Assembly (NCBI RefSeq): GCF_000737705.1
Contig: NZ_JPRH01000001.1
Location: 992,001 to 1,056,000 of the forward strand
Direction: 5' to 3'
Length of the DNA: 64,000 nucleotides
Origin: Chryseobacterium soli
GTDB taxonomy: Bacteria > Bacteroidota > Bacteroidia > Flavobacteriales > Weeksellaceae
In this document: piece after piece, positions 34,934 through 44,175 of the stretch
How positions within the stretch are numbered: the stretch's first letter is position 1
Layout of the letters: each line of letters begins with the position of its first letter
Notes under the pieces: model-generated
What the model was told of the DNA's origin: nothing
Databases searched by the model: none
The model's input: the letters and a program-made list of their open reading frames with translations, nothing else
Program-made: the position numbers and the translations under genes

Positions 34934-35311
34934 ATGTCAGAAAAAAAATTAGCAGGTCTTTGGTTAGATCAAAAAAAAGCAGTTATTGTTAAAAACAATG
35001 ACGGCCAGAATGTTTCAGAGTTTGAAATTTTTGATACGATACAATCAGAAAATACTGGCGGGAATTCAAGCGAATATGCGTTCCACAATTCAGAGAATGC
35101 CCACAAGGAGAAGTATTTCAAGGAAATTGAAAAAGCCATTACCAATAGTGTTGAATTATTTGTGACCGGCCCTGGCGTTGCTCAGGAAGAATTGAAAAAC
35201 CATCTTTTAGATACAGCACAGTACAAAAATCTGAAAATTACATTAGACTCTTCTCAGCAAATGTCTGAAGAACAGGTGTTAGAAGCTGTGAAATTACACT
35301 TCAACGCTTAA
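34934..35311 (+). CDS. Small protein resembling an eRF1/Pelota domain
   Basis: A 125-residue soluble protein I cannot name with confidence. The start (KLAGLWLDQKKAVIV) and the late VELFVTGPGVAQEELKNHL pattern resemble the domain-3 fold of archaeal/eukaryotic release factors and the bacterial eRF1-like proteins, where G-P-G-x-A-K/Q-x-E recurs. The middle (residues 33-62) is low-complexity and probably disordered. It is in its own interval with a terminator. Other possibilities: an unrelated small cytoplasmic stress protein. Confidence 0.55.
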   Translation: MSEKKLAGLWLDQKKAVIVKNNDGQNVSEFEIFDTIQSENTGGNSSEYAFHNSENAHKEKYFKEIEKAITNSVELFVTGPGVAQEELKNHLLDTAQYKNLKITLDSSQQMSEEQVLEAVKLHFNA

Positions 35312-35327
35312 TTCTAATTCAATACAT

Positions 35328-35360
35328 AAAAATCCGGCTATTGATTATAGCCGGATTTTT
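35328..35360. terminator. Bidirectional terminator after the eRF1-like gene
   Basis: A perfect 13-bp stem (AAAAATCCGGCTA / TAGCCGGATTTTT) with a 7-base loop. It reaches the stop of the convergent DUF4349 gene. Confidence 0.9.
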
Positions 35361-36250
35361 TATTTATTCTTTCTTCTGGACCTCCATTTTTTCCATAGAA
35401 ATATAATAAGAGGAATGATCAATAAAAACGGCCAAAGCGCTATAAGACCGAGAGAGAAGCCTACAAAAGTATTCCAACCTTCCGTTAAAGAATCTGCAAA
35501 ACGGCTTCCAAAGCCAATCTTTGAAGTTGCAGAACTTCGTACTTTCTCTTTATACAGGTCTAAATGTAACGTACTGAAATCCACCCGATCATCAATGAAT
35601 CTAAGCCTCCCCTCAGAAGTGTCTATCTCATCTTCAAGTTCACGGATATTTTCCTGAATTTCCAGAATATCTTTTGTGGTGGCCGCAGTTTTTAACATGT
35701 TGCGGTACTTTTCAAGATAAATCTTTTTATTAGCCAGCCGTATGGAAACATCGGTATATTCTTCGGTCACGTCATTAGTAGAAATATTTTTTGAGGTAAC
35801 AGATCCTATTCCGTCTGAAAAAGAATTGACAAGCCCATCAAATTCCTGATGCGGGACCCGGATAACCAGGCTTATTTTTTCAGCAGTATCTGTATTCTGG
35901 TATTCTTCTTTTTGTATGTATGCTTTGTTTTTTTTGAGAATATCCCCCAACTGTTGCTGTGCTTTTTTGACATCACCCACCTGGATGCTGATTTCTCCGT
36001 TTTTAATGATCTTTTTAGAAATTGGTTCCACACTGGGTTGTGGTTCCTGTTGACCTGTTACAGGCGAAGAAGAAACCATCGTGCTTTTATTTACAGGACT
36101 TTCCCGGGGAGGCGGTGGTGGCGGAGTATTTTCAAATGCCTTATCTTCCTGTAAAACCTCGACAAGATCGGCATTGACAGACTGGGGCTGTTGTTTGTTG
36201 CAATGCATAGAGATCAGACAAAATAAAGGTAATGTCAATAGACGTTTCAT
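35360..36250 (-). CDS. DUF4349 family lipoprotein
   Basis: A 296-residue lipoprotein: the signal sequence ends in LISMHC, with Cys17 the likely lipidated residue. A proline-rich linker (six P in a row at residues 43-48) precedes the DUF4349 domain, which contains a long coiled coil (TTKDILEIQENIRELEDEI). One transmembrane helix lies near the C-terminus (FSLGLIALWPFLLIIPLIIF) with a positively charged tail, so it may span the envelope: lipid at one end, inner membrane at the other (inference). Function unknown. Confidence 0.8.
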   Translation of the reverse strand: MKRLLTLPLFCLISMHCNKQQPQSVNADLVEVLQEDKAFENTPPPPPPRESPVNKSTMVSSSPVTGQQEPQPSVEPISKKIIKNGEISIQVGDVKKAQQQLGDILKKNKAYIQKEEYQNTDTAEKISLVIRVPHQEFDGLVNSFSDGIGSVTSKNISTNDVTEEYTDVSIRLANKKIYLEKYRNMLKTAATTKDILEIQENIRELEDEIDTSEGRLRFIDDRVDFSTLHLDLYKEKVRSSATSKIGFGSRFADSLTEGWNTFVGFSLGLIALWPFLLIIPLIIFLWKKWRSRRKNK

Positions 36251-36405
36251 GATTATTTTTTCTGTATGCTATCAAAAACTATGCTTAAAATGTAGATTTG
36301 CTTTTAAATAGATAATTTTTAATGGATTTTACTTTTAAAATAATAATGAAGCATTTTTAATTGTTGAAAGAGGTCGGAGTTTAAATTATTTTATATTTTT
36401 ATCAA

Positions 36406-37473
36406 ATGAAAAAGAGTCTTTTAGCAATCGTATGTGCTCCGTTTTTAATCTATGCTCAGGAAGTTCCGAAACTGACCGATGAAATGGCCGTCAAATTATC
36501 CGAAAAACCGCTTCACTGCATCAATCAGGAATACCCAAATAAAACAGCCCATATCATTAACAATGAAAAGGAAGTTCCTTTAACACCAAAAGCGCTTCAT
36601 CCAAGCTTTTATGGTTGTTTCGATTGGCATAGCTCGGTGCATGGGCATTGGATGCTGGTTCGGCTGTTAAAGACCAAACCTGACCTTTCGGTAGCCAAAG
36701 AGATTGAAAAGATTCTTGATCAGTCCTTTCAAAAAGAAAACCTGCAGTCGGAAGCGGATTATTTCAATAAATATGAACTCACAGGTACTTTTGAAAGAAC
36801 ATACGGCTGGGCGTGGCTGCTGAAACTTGATGAAGAGCTAACCACATGGGACCATCCAAAAGCTAAGCTCTGGCACCAGAATCTGAAACCCTTAACCGAC
36901 CGAATTTTAACATCCTGGAAAACATATCTTCCCAAGCAGACTTATCCCACCAGAACCGGAGTTCATCCCAATACCGCCTTTGCGATGGCTTTTGCCATAG
37001 ATTGGGCCCGGGCGAATAAAGATAAAGAGTTTGAAAACATGCTTGTAGAAAAAGCAAAATATTTCTTTTTAAAAGACCAGAAAACACCTGCCTATTTGGA
37101 GCCTGACGGTTCAGATTTTTTCTCGCCAAGCCTTGAAATTGCAGATCTGATGCGTAGAGTGATTTCCCAGAAAGAATACGTACAGTGGCTAAATAATTTT
37201 TATGAGAAGCGAAGTTTAGAGAACATAGAAAAAATACCTGTAGTAAGCGATCTCAGCGATTATCAGACGATCCATTTAGTTGGATTGTCATTTACAAAAG
37301 CGTGGTGTATGAAGGGAATTGCGAAAACACTTCCTGACGGCCATCCGTTGAAAAAGAATTTCCAGAAAACGGCTAATGTGTTTTTAGCGAACGGGCTTCC
37401 ATTATTATTTCAGGGGAATTATGGCGGAGATCACTGGCTGGCCAGTTTTGCGGTGTATGCCCTCGAAGGTTAA
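36406..37473 (+). CDS. DUF2891 family secreted protein
   Basis: A 355-residue protein with a short signal peptide (LLAIVCAPFLIYAQ). The mature part matches the DUF2891 layout: HPSFYGCFDWHSSVHGHWML near the start, TYGWAWLLKLDEEL in the middle, and GDHWLASFAVYAL at the end. These proteins are predicted helical toroids; the conserved His/Trp/Asp residues suggest a hydrolase or lyase on glycans, unproven. It overlaps the convergent DUF962 gene by four bases, so the two stop codons interlock. Confidence 0.82.
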   Translation: MKKSLLAIVCAPFLIYAQEVPKLTDEMAVKLSEKPLHCINQEYPNKTAHIINNEKEVPLTPKALHPSFYGCFDWHSSVHGHWMLVRLLKTKPDLSVAKEIEKILDQSFQKENLQSEADYFNKYELTGTFERTYGWAWLLKLDEELTTWDHPKAKLWHQNLKPLTDRILTSWKTYLPKQTYPTRTGVHPNTAFAMAFAIDWARANKDKEFENMLVEKAKYFFLKDQKTPAYLEPDGSDFFSPSLEIADLMRRVISQKEYVQWLNNFYEKRSLENIEKIPVVSDLSDYQTIHLVGLSFTKAWCMKGIAKTLPDGHPLKKNFQKTANVFLANGLPLLFQGNYGGDHWLASFAVYALEG

Positions 37474-37943
37474 TATCGTATTCCTGTTTTTTTTAAGATA
37501 AAACTTAAAAGCCAGATAGGGCCAATGAGAAGGAACTTGATGTCTTTAAGAAAAGATGGTTTTTTTCCTTCTATTTTGTGCCCTACAAACTGCAAAATCC
37601 ATGTAATTACGAAAACAGAAAGGTAGACGATCCATGATTGTTTTCCGAATTGTATGTTAACGGTATAGGTTAAATGTTCCATCAGAACCATCACGAAAAT
37701 CATAATAAGACTGATTAAAACAGACAGTCTCAGATAAAAAAGACTCACCAAAATGATGATCACTGTACTCAATATACTGATGCATCCAAAATACGGTGCA
37801 CAAAAATGAGGTGATGGAATGAGAGAGATAAAACCTAATATTGTCCAGAAAATCAAGGGGACACAGATCCAGTGAATCAGTTTGTTAGCTGCATTTCTAT
37901 GGCTTTCGCTGTATTCCGCAAAAAATAAATCGACTTTTCTCAT
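37470..37943 (-). CDS. DUF962/Mpo1-like membrane protein
   Basis: A 157-residue protein with about four transmembrane helices. The N-terminal block LFFAEYSESHRNAANKLIHW and later IVYLSVFVITWILQFVGHK fit the DUF962/Mpo1 family; yeast Mpo1 is an iron-dependent dioxygenase that shortens 2-hydroxy fatty acids, with histidines in these two blocks. The His residues are kept here. I take MRKVDLFF at 37943 as the start over the GTG/ATG codons three residues upstream. The bacterial role is not established. Confidence 0.8.
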   Translation of the reverse strand: MRKVDLFFAEYSESHRNAANKLIHWICVPLIFWTILGFISLIPSPHFCAPYFGCISILSTVIIILVSLFYLRLSVLISLIMIFVMVLMEHLTYTVNIQFGKQSWIVYLSVFVITWILQFVGHKIEGKKPSFLKDIKFLLIGPIWLLSFILKKTGIRY

Positions 37944-37977
37944 GATGACCATTTTGGAAAAGACTAATTTAATAAAA

Positions 37978-38010
37978 TTTTGTAATCACTGAAGACTTTG
38001 ATTACATTTG
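37978..38010 (+). promoter_or_regulatory. Promoter of the efflux-system AraC regulator gene
   Basis: TTTTG (37978-37982), 20 bases, TACATTTG (38003-38010): a full match to the flavobacterial pattern. The ATG is at 38015, so transcription probably starts at or right beside it, giving a leaderless or near-leaderless mRNA. Confidence 0.7.
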
Positions 38011-38014
38011 CGTT

Positions 38015-38860
38015 ATGTCTATCTTAGAAAAATATGGAGTTGAGATTTTTACCCAGGAAAATATCTTTGAGAGAATTTCCGCTGATAAGCCTTTCCGGCC
38101 CGATAATCCCGCTTTTATTTTTATTAAAACAGGAACGATAAAACTCCGCCAACATTTCAGCGACCTTGAACTTTCCGCCAATATGTTTATGGTAACAGAC
38201 CCGCAGACAGTCTACGAAATGGTTTCTGTAAGTGATGATTTCCAGTCCAGAATGGTATCTTATAAAAGAGAATTTATTTCTGCTTTATCTTTGAAGTTTA
38301 ACCGATTGATTGCGTACCGATATTTCCGGCAGCAGATGAATAAAGGTGTTCCTTTTCAGGAAGATGAGATGGAAATTGTATGGAAAAGCGTCAATTTCCT
38401 TAAATTTATTTTAGATTCTTCTACGGAAATGATCTATAAACAGGAAATTGTCGAAAGCTTATTTTCTGTTTTTATTTACCAGATGGCCGGGATTATTTCT
38501 AATGAAGATAATAATTCAATGAGCCAGATGTCCAGGCAGGAAGAGATTGTTTTCCTGTTTTTAACCGATCTTGCAGAATATCATCTTTCAGAACGAACTG
38601 TAGAGTTTTATGCCCAACGGCAGTCGATTACAACCAGACATCTTTCTTCTGTGGTTAAAACCATTACCGGCAAGTCGGCAAGTCAGATTATAGCCGTTAT
38701 TGTAATGAATGAAGCTAAGGTGTTGCTTAACTCTTCGAAAAAGCCTGTTTCAGAGATTTCATCCATTCTTGGATTCAGTGATCAATATTCATTTTCTCAC
38801 TTTTTTAAGAAGCATTTGGCACTTAGTCCTGTTCAGTACCGTCATCAGTTCGAAAGTTAA
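38015..38860 (+). CDS. AraC family transcriptional regulator of the adjacent efflux operon
   Basis: A 281-residue regulator. The N-terminal half is a cupin-like sensing domain (ENMFERIS-like opening, GTIKLRQHFSDLEL), and the C-terminal half is the double helix-turn-helix with TTRHLSSVVKTITGKSASQI and FSDQYSFSHFFKKHLALSP. It lies 89 bases before the tolC-emrA-emrB genes on the same strand and is the obvious candidate to activate them. The inducing compound is not known. Confidence 0.88.
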   Translation: MSILEKYGVEIFTQENIFERISADKPFRPDNPAFIFIKTGTIKLRQHFSDLELSANMFMVTDPQTVYEMVSVSDDFQSRMVSYKREFISALSLKFNRLIAYRYFRQQMNKGVPFQEDEMEIVWKSVNFLKFILDSSTEMIYKQEIVESLFSVFIYQMAGIISNEDNNSMSQMSRQEEIVFLFLTDLAEYHLSERTVEFYAQRQSITTRHLSSVVKTITGKSASQIIAVIVMNEAKVLLNSSKKPVSEISSILGFSDQYSFSHFFKKHLALSPVQYRHQFES

Positions 38861-38921
38861 AATCCTACATTTGAACATCTTTTTCCAAGTATCAAACATT
38901 TCCTTGCCACTGTTTCCTCTG

Positions 38922-38929
38922 TAACTTTG
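38922..38929 (+). promoter_or_regulatory. -7 box upstream of the tolC-emrAB operon
   Basis: TAACTTTG fits TAnnTTTG and lies 20 bases before the ATG at 38950. The nearest upstream TTG is 15 bases away, which is too close for a normal -33 element. This weak arrangement fits a promoter that needs an activator such as the AraC protein. Confidence 0.5.
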
Positions 38930-38949
38930 TCCTCGTAAAACAAGGTAAA

Positions 38950-40260
38950 ATGACAAAGAATGTAAAAACAGCACTATCACTAGTGATAGCACTATTCCCT
39001 GCGCTGTTTTTTTCACAAGAAATTAAACAGCTGACCGCAAAAGAAGTGGCAGAACTTGCTGTTCAAAATCATCAGCAGCTGAAAATAACCGCTCAGAATA
39101 TAGATATTGCCAAACAGCAGACAGGAGTCGCAAAACTTCAAAAATTACCCACCATTATGGCTTCTACAAGTCAGTTTTATTTGGGAAATGTAGTTGCAAT
39201 AGACAGTGATTTTTCCAATTCAACAACGATTCCGATGCCTCATTACGGAAGTTCATATGCCGTACAGGCCACTCAACTTATCTTTAAAGGAGGATTGGTG
39301 AATAAGTCTATTGAATTGGCCGGACTCCGCGAGCAGCTGGCTGAACTGGATTTAGAAAGAAACCAGCAGGATGTTAAATTTTTAGTGATTTCCAATTATC
39401 TGGATGTCTATAAGATTTTAAATCAGGAATCTGTTTTCCAGAATAATAAAAAACTGGCTCAGGAACGTCTGAAAAATATACAGAAATTCTATCAGCAGGG
39501 GATGGTGACCCGAAATGAGGTGATCCGTGGAGAACTGGCGATTAAAAATCTCGATCAGGGGATTTTAACTTTAGCCAACAATAAGAAAATACTTAATTAC
39601 AACCTGAGTATTGCTTTAGGCCTGCCTACAGATACTGAAATTATTCCTATTGAAAGCTTAACGAATAAAGAAACGGGTATCGGAATGGATTATTACATCA
39701 ATCTAGCCCATGAAACTAATCCTCAACTGAAATCTGCAAAGAAAAATATCGATGTAGCCGATAAGAATATCGAAATCATTAAAACCGATAAGATGCCTAC
39801 GGTAGCAGGATTTGGAGGATATACAATGCAACGACCGATCACGACAAGAAATCCTGTGTTGGATATGTATTCCGGAGGATGGCAGGCCGGCGTTTCTTTA
39901 AGTTATAATATCGACAACCTGTATAAAACGAAAGAAAGGGTAAAACTTGGAGAATTGCAGAAGACCCAGGCGGATGATGCGATGACTTTGGTACAGCAGA
40001 ATGTAGATATGGCCGTGAATGCAGCCTATGTGAAATACCAGGAATCAATACAGCAGGCAGAAATTTTGGATGATGCGAAAAAATTAGCCGAAGAAAATTA
40101 TAAGATTACGGAAGCTAAATATTTGAATCAGTTAGCCGTACAGGCTGAAATGATCGATGCGCAGAATCAGAAGCTGCAGTCGGAACTGGATTTTGCCAAT
40201 GCAGAAATCAATGTGTTATACCAATATTATAATGTACTGAAATCTACAGGGACTCTTTAA
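38950..40260 (+). CDS. TolC family outer-membrane efflux protein
   Basis: A 436-residue outer-membrane channel of a tripartite efflux pump. The signal peptide is followed by the typical opening (KQLTAKEVAELAVQNHQQL), two long coiled-coil helical repeats and a beta-rich segment (SYNIDNLYKTKERVKLGEL). It is the first gene of the tolC-emrA-emrB set, with 23 bases before the next gene. Confidence 0.9.
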   Translation: MTKNVKTALSLVIALFPALFFSQEIKQLTAKEVAELAVQNHQQLKITAQNIDIAKQQTGVAKLQKLPTIMASTSQFYLGNVVAIDSDFSNSTTIPMPHYGSSYAVQATQLIFKGGLVNKSIELAGLREQLAELDLERNQQDVKFLVISNYLDVYKILNQESVFQNNKKLAQERLKNIQKFYQQGMVTRNEVIRGELAIKNLDQGILTLANNKKILNYNLSIALGLPTDTEIIPIESLTNKETGIGMDYYINLAHETNPQLKSAKKNIDVADKNIEIIKTDKMPTVAGFGGYTMQRPITTRNPVLDMYSGGWQAGVSLSYNIDNLYKTKERVKLGELQKTQADDAMTLVQQNVDMAVNAAYVKYQESIQQAEILDDAKKLAEENYKITEAKYLNQLAVQAEMIDAQNQKLQSELDFANAEINVLYQYYNVLKSTGTL

Positions 40261-40283
40261 TTGTAAAACTGAAAATCAAGATA

Positions 40284-41402
40284 ATGGAAAACAAGGAACA
40301 AAATACTCAACATACACAAGCTGCTCCAGCACCTGTACAATCCGGAGCATCTGCAAAACATAAACAAAATAAAAAGAATAAGATCAGAGCAATCATTTCC
40401 AACATCATCGTTTTTCTGGTGATAGGATTCGGACTCTTCTGGCTTATCCGCGAATATTTTCATATCGGAGACAAAACCTATACAGAAGCAGCTCAGGTGG
40501 AGGAGTTTATAAATCCCATCAATACCAGGGTTTCAGCGTATATCAAAGAAATCAGATTCATTGAGCACCAGCAGGTAAAGAAAGGAGATACGTTAGTTGT
40601 ATTGGATGACCGCGAGCTTTTAACCCAATTAGGGCAGGCTGAAGCGGCTTATCAAAATGCATTGGCACAAAGATCGGCAACAAGTTCATCCGTTAATACC
40701 GTTTCCAATAATGTAAGTGTGATGGAATCTAATATTGCGGGTGCTAAAGCTAGGTTATGGAATGCAGAACAGAATTTAAACCGATACAAAAACCTGTTAG
40801 CTTCTGAAGCGGTAACCAGACAGCAGTATGATCAGATAAAAACTGAATATGATGCTCAAAAGGCCGCCTATGAAACATTGGTGAATCAGAAGCAATCGGC
40901 CAACCTTTCTACTACTGAGGTTAAAAGTAAACTGGGGATTAATGACGCTGAAATCAAGAGAACAAGATCAGCGTTGGATATGGCAAAAATTAACCTGTCT
41001 TATACCGTAATTACCGCACCTTATAACGGAATTATGGGTCGAAGAACCATCTCTGAAGGTCAGTTAATTCAACCCGGACAACAAGTTGCTACGATTGTGC
41101 TGAATGGACAGAAATGGGTAACCGCTAACTTCCTCGAAAGCCAGATGCCTAACGTAAAAATCGGTGAAAAGATAATGATGACTGCGGATGCATTAGGCGG
41201 ACAGAAATTTGAAGGAATTGTGACGGCTGTTTCTGCAGCTACGGGTTCAAGATATTCCAGCGTTCCTACAGATAATTCTACCGGAAACTTTATTAAAGTA
41301 CAGCAACGTATTCCTGTAAGGATAGAGTTTACGTCTTCCAATAAAAAAGAAGATGTAGCCAAGCTAAGTGCGGGAATGAATATGAATGTGAATATTGATT
41401 GA
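40284..41402 (+). CDS. emrA: HlyD/EmrA family membrane-fusion protein
   Basis: A 372-residue periplasmic adaptor with one N-terminal transmembrane helix (AIISNIIVFLVIGFGLFWLI). The lipoyl-like half (EEFINPINTRVSAYIKEIRF, KKGDTLVVLDD) flanks a coiled-coil hairpin (about residues 110-225). The barrel region has VITAPYNGIMGRRT, where T-A-P-Y/F-x-G-x-V is the family signature. It links the inner-membrane pump to TolC. Confidence 0.9.
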   Translation: MENKEQNTQHTQAAPAPVQSGASAKHKQNKKNKIRAIISNIIVFLVIGFGLFWLIREYFHIGDKTYTEAAQVEEFINPINTRVSAYIKEIRFIEHQQVKKGDTLVVLDDRELLTQLGQAEAAYQNALAQRSATSSSVNTVSNNVSVMESNIAGAKARLWNAEQNLNRYKNLLASEAVTRQQYDQIKTEYDAQKAAYETLVNQKQSANLSTTEVKSKLGINDAEIKRTRSALDMAKINLSYTVITAPYNGIMGRRTISEGQLIQPGQQVATIVLNGQKWVTANFLESQMPNVKIGEKIMMTADALGGQKFEGIVTAVSAATGSRYSSVPTDNSTGNFIKVQQRIPVRIEFTSSNKKEDVAKLSAGMNMNVNID

Positions 41403-41403
41403 T

Positions 41404-41442
41404 AAGAACCAAGATGCTAGATTTCAGACATCAGACATTCAG
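41404..41442. repeat. Dispersed degenerate repeat, copy R3, inside the efflux operon
   Basis: AAGAACCAAGATGCTAGA followed by TTTCAGACATCAGACATTCAG lies directly after the emrA stop. The first 31 bases match copy R2 at 61905 at 29 positions. Confidence 0.6.
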
Positions 41443-41500
41443 ATTTTTATTTGAATAAGATGATATTCTTACTACTGAAATTTATACGTTGACAAGTAAG

Positions 41501-41531
41501 GTCTAACATCTAGCGTCTGACATCTGATATC
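41501..41531. repeat. Dispersed degenerate repeat, copy R4, inverted
   Basis: GTCTAACATCTAGCGTCTGA followed by CATCTGATATC carries the same words in the reverse orientation, so R3 and R4 form an imperfect inverted pair in the 145-base gap between emrA and emrB. Confidence 0.5.
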
Positions 41532-41547
41532 AAAAAAAAACAAAAAA

Positions 41548-43140
41548 ATGTACAACAAAGGATTATATCATGATTGGGTACCAAAACCCATACAGCTGCT
41601 GCTGATTGTATTGCTACTTACGGTAGTGATGCCGTTGGGTGGAGTGTATACCGGGAATATCAGCTATGTGGCAAGTGGTACCGGCTCCATGACAGAATAT
41701 TTTATGTGGGCAAATTATGCTACCACAATTGGGATGGGAGCTTGTATGCCTGTCGTACTCAGAATGAAAATGAGATTTAAAGTCAGAGACAAAATGATAC
41801 TGCTTCTTGTAATACTGGGATTACTTAGTTATGTGAATGCTACCAGCCAGCAGCCCATGATCTTTATTTTTACATCACTTGTTATCGGATTTTTAAAAAT
41901 GATGGTGACGATTGAATTATTCCTGCCGTTAATGGCTATGATCGGGCACCGGGGTATGTTTTACGGAGCATTTTATACCTTTGTTTTAGTGATGAATCAA
42001 GTGGCGGCGTATTATGCTGCGGATGTTTCCATTCGGTATAACTGGCAGCATTTTTATCTCATTGTTTCCATTTTATGCTTTATTCTTGCACTCATTCACT
42101 GGATTTTTATGCATGATAAATATTTTGCCTTAAAAGTTCCGCTGCATTATATTGACTGGCTCAGTATTCTGCTTTTTGTTTCCACTTTTATATTTGCTGC
42201 TTATGTTTTTTCTTTTGGAAAACAGCAGGACTGGTGGAATTCCAAAAATATTATGAATGCAAGTATAGCTTCTTTTGTGAGTTTTGCATTGCTGGCTATC
42301 CGACAGATGACGTTGAAAAGACCTTATCTGTCCTTTGCCATATTTAAAAGGAATAATGTTCAGCATGGATTGTTTATGCTGTTCTGGCTGGGAATGTTCC
42401 TGGGAACTACTTCTATTCAAAATACATTTGCTGTCGGCGTACTGGGATATGACCAGCTGACCAATGCCAGATTGAGTGTTCTGATGATTCCGGGGATTAT
42501 TTTGGCGGGAGTGATTGCTATATTTTGGTTTAAAAAAGAGATTCCGCTGAAAATGTATATTTTTTCAGGATTCTCAGCAATGATGGGTTATACAATCATT
42601 ATGTACTTTTCCATGGTATTGGAGTTTAATTATGAAAACTGGTATCTGCCCATGTTCCTGAAGGGATATGGAACGTGCTCCTTATTCATTTCAGTTTGGT
42701 TCTATACATTAGATAAATTGGAAATGGATGAAATGCTGGCAGCAATCGGACTTGTACTTGTATGGCGTACTTTTTTGGCGGTCGGATTTTTCTCTACGCT
42801 GTATTCATGGTTCCAATACCGTTTTCAGATCGTAGCAGTAGGAGATCTTGCAGTATATATTGACGGGATGATGGTGAATCCTCAAAATATCGCTGCCAAT
42901 ATGAAATCCATCCAGCTGAATGCAGTCATCGCCTCCGGTAAAAAAATATTCGGGTACATCATTCTGGTGGGATTTGGAGTATTGGTGTACATACTCACTC
43001 ATCACTTCGGAAAAGAACGTTTCCGGTATTTAAAATTTATAAGAGTGCTGAGTGGAAAATCTGTAATTGCCAGAAGGAGGCTTAGAGAAAGAAAAAGATT
43101 ATTGGAAGATATAAAAGACGCAGCAGGACCTGCGATATAA
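41548..43140 (+). CDS. emrB: MFS drug-efflux transporter, EmrB/DHA2 type
   Basis: A 530-residue inner-membrane pump with about 14 transmembrane helices, the DHA2 layout, ending in a long basic tail (SVIARRRLRERKRLLEDIKD). With the HlyD and TolC genes upstream it would form a tripartite exporter for drugs or other amphipathic compounds. A repeat-filled gap separates it from emrA, which may lower co-translation but does not break the operon. The strict loop 2-3 MFS motif is weak. Confidence 0.85.
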   Translation: MYNKGLYHDWVPKPIQLLLIVLLLTVVMPLGGVYTGNISYVASGTGSMTEYFMWANYATTIGMGACMPVVLRMKMRFKVRDKMILLLVILGLLSYVNATSQQPMIFIFTSLVIGFLKMMVTIELFLPLMAMIGHRGMFYGAFYTFVLVMNQVAAYYAADVSIRYNWQHFYLIVSILCFILALIHWIFMHDKYFALKVPLHYIDWLSILLFVSTFIFAAYVFSFGKQQDWWNSKNIMNASIASFVSFALLAIRQMTLKRPYLSFAIFKRNNVQHGLFMLFWLGMFLGTTSIQNTFAVGVLGYDQLTNARLSVLMIPGIILAGVIAIFWFKKEIPLKMYIFSGFSAMMGYTIIMYFSMVLEFNYENWYLPMFLKGYGTCSLFISVWFYTLDKLEMDEMLAAIGLVLVWRTFLAVGFFSTLYSWFQYRFQIVAVGDLAVYIDGMMVNPQNIAANMKSIQLNAVIASGKKIFGYIILVGFGVLVYILTHHFGKERFRYLKFIRVLSGKSVIARRRLRERKRLLEDIKDAAGPAI

Positions 43141-43160
43141 AGATACCTTGTTTTTCACTA

Positions 43161-43203
43161 GTAAAACCCTGGACCTTTTGTAAGGCTGGGGTTTTACGTT
43201 TTT
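43161..43203 (+). terminator. Terminator after the efflux operon
   Basis: A 9-bp stem (GTAAAACCC / GGGTTTTAC) with a 19-base loop, then GTTTTTA. The remaining 216 bases to the next gene hold nothing I recognise apart from a -7 box. Confidence 0.6.
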
Positions 43204-43393
43204 AGGGGTGCTGAGGCTAATTTTTAAGTTTTGTTTGTACTGTATTTTCAACAATTCCCGACAAGGATGACTAATGCTCGTTATAAAATCTTTTCTAAAT
43301 AATACTTGAATTGTATTGGTCGGTCAGGTAATATGGATTTGGAAATAGATTCATGTTGAAAAGACAGTGCAGATTATTAAATGTAAAAAGCCG

Positions 43394-43401
43394 TATCTTT
43401 G
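43394..43401 (+). promoter_or_regulatory. -7 box upstream of the methyltransferase gene
   Basis: TATCTTTG matches TAnnTTTG, 18 bases before the ATG at 43420. No -33 TTG at a suitable distance. Confidence 0.45.
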
Positions 43402-43419
43402 GAACTTTAAAAGAAAGCT

Positions 43420-44124
43420 ATGAAAGACTTAATGGGTAAGGCGATTTGGGACTATTACCACAATGAAAATCCTGAAGATCTGCAGACCGAAACTTCAATT
43501 TCTGAACTTGATGAGCTTCCGGTAGAATATCTTTTCAGGGATTTTGAAGAAATGAATGAAGTCGAGCAGAAAGCCCTGGAATCAGCAGAAGGAAAAGTTC
43601 TGGATATAGGAGCCGGAGCGGGTTCGCATTCCCTGTATCTTCAAAATGAAAGAAACCTTGATGTGTTGGCATTGGATATTTCCCCTAAATCTATTGAGAT
43701 CTGTAAGTTGAGAGGAATCAAAAAAGCGGTTTGTGAAAATATGCTGGATTTTTCAGGAGAAACTTTTGATACTGTTTTATTATTAATGAACGGTACCGGG
43801 ATTTTTCAAAGCCTTTCAAAAATTGATACGTACCTTCAGAAATTATATACTTTACTGAACGAAAACGGTCAGATTCTTATTGACGGTACAGATATCTTAT
43901 ATATGTTTGACCGTGATGAAGATGGGGGAGTATATATTCCGGCTGGAGGTTATTATGGTGAACTGGACTATGTTGTGCACTATAAAGAAGAATCTGAAGA
44001 TCCTATAAAATGGCTGTATCTTGATTTTACCACCTTACAAAAGGCTGCAGAAAACAATGGATTCACGATTGAAAAAGTAGTGCAGGACGAAGATGCTTAT
44101 CTGGCAAAACTGACGAAAAAATAA
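43420..44124 (+). CDS. Class I SAM-dependent methyltransferase
   Basis: A 234-residue methyltransferase. SAM-binding motif I is VLDIGAGAGSHSLYLQ, then LALDISPKSIEIC (motif II) and TVLLLMNGTGIFQS (motif IV region). The substrate is unknown: it has no DNA- or RNA-binding domain, which makes a small molecule or protein target likely. It is a single gene with its own promoter box and terminator. Confidence 0.8.
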   Translation: MKDLMGKAIWDYYHNENPEDLQTETSISELDELPVEYLFRDFEEMNEVEQKALESAEGKVLDIGAGAGSHSLYLQNERNLDVLALDISPKSIEICKLRGIKKAVCENMLDFSGETFDTVLLLMNGTGIFQSLSKIDTYLQKLYTLLNENGQILIDGTDILYMFDRDEDGGVYIPAGGYYGELDYVVHYKEESEDPIKWLYLDFTTLQKAAENNGFTIEKVVQDEDAYLAKLTKK

Positions 44125-44175
44125 ATATTCTGTATCATTTCGGAAAAGTCGGAGTAATCTTTAGAATAAAAATAA

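Noticed and set aside
41403..41547. CRISPR-like array between emrA and emrB
   Set aside because: The words are degenerate, of opposite orientation and without spacers of equal length.
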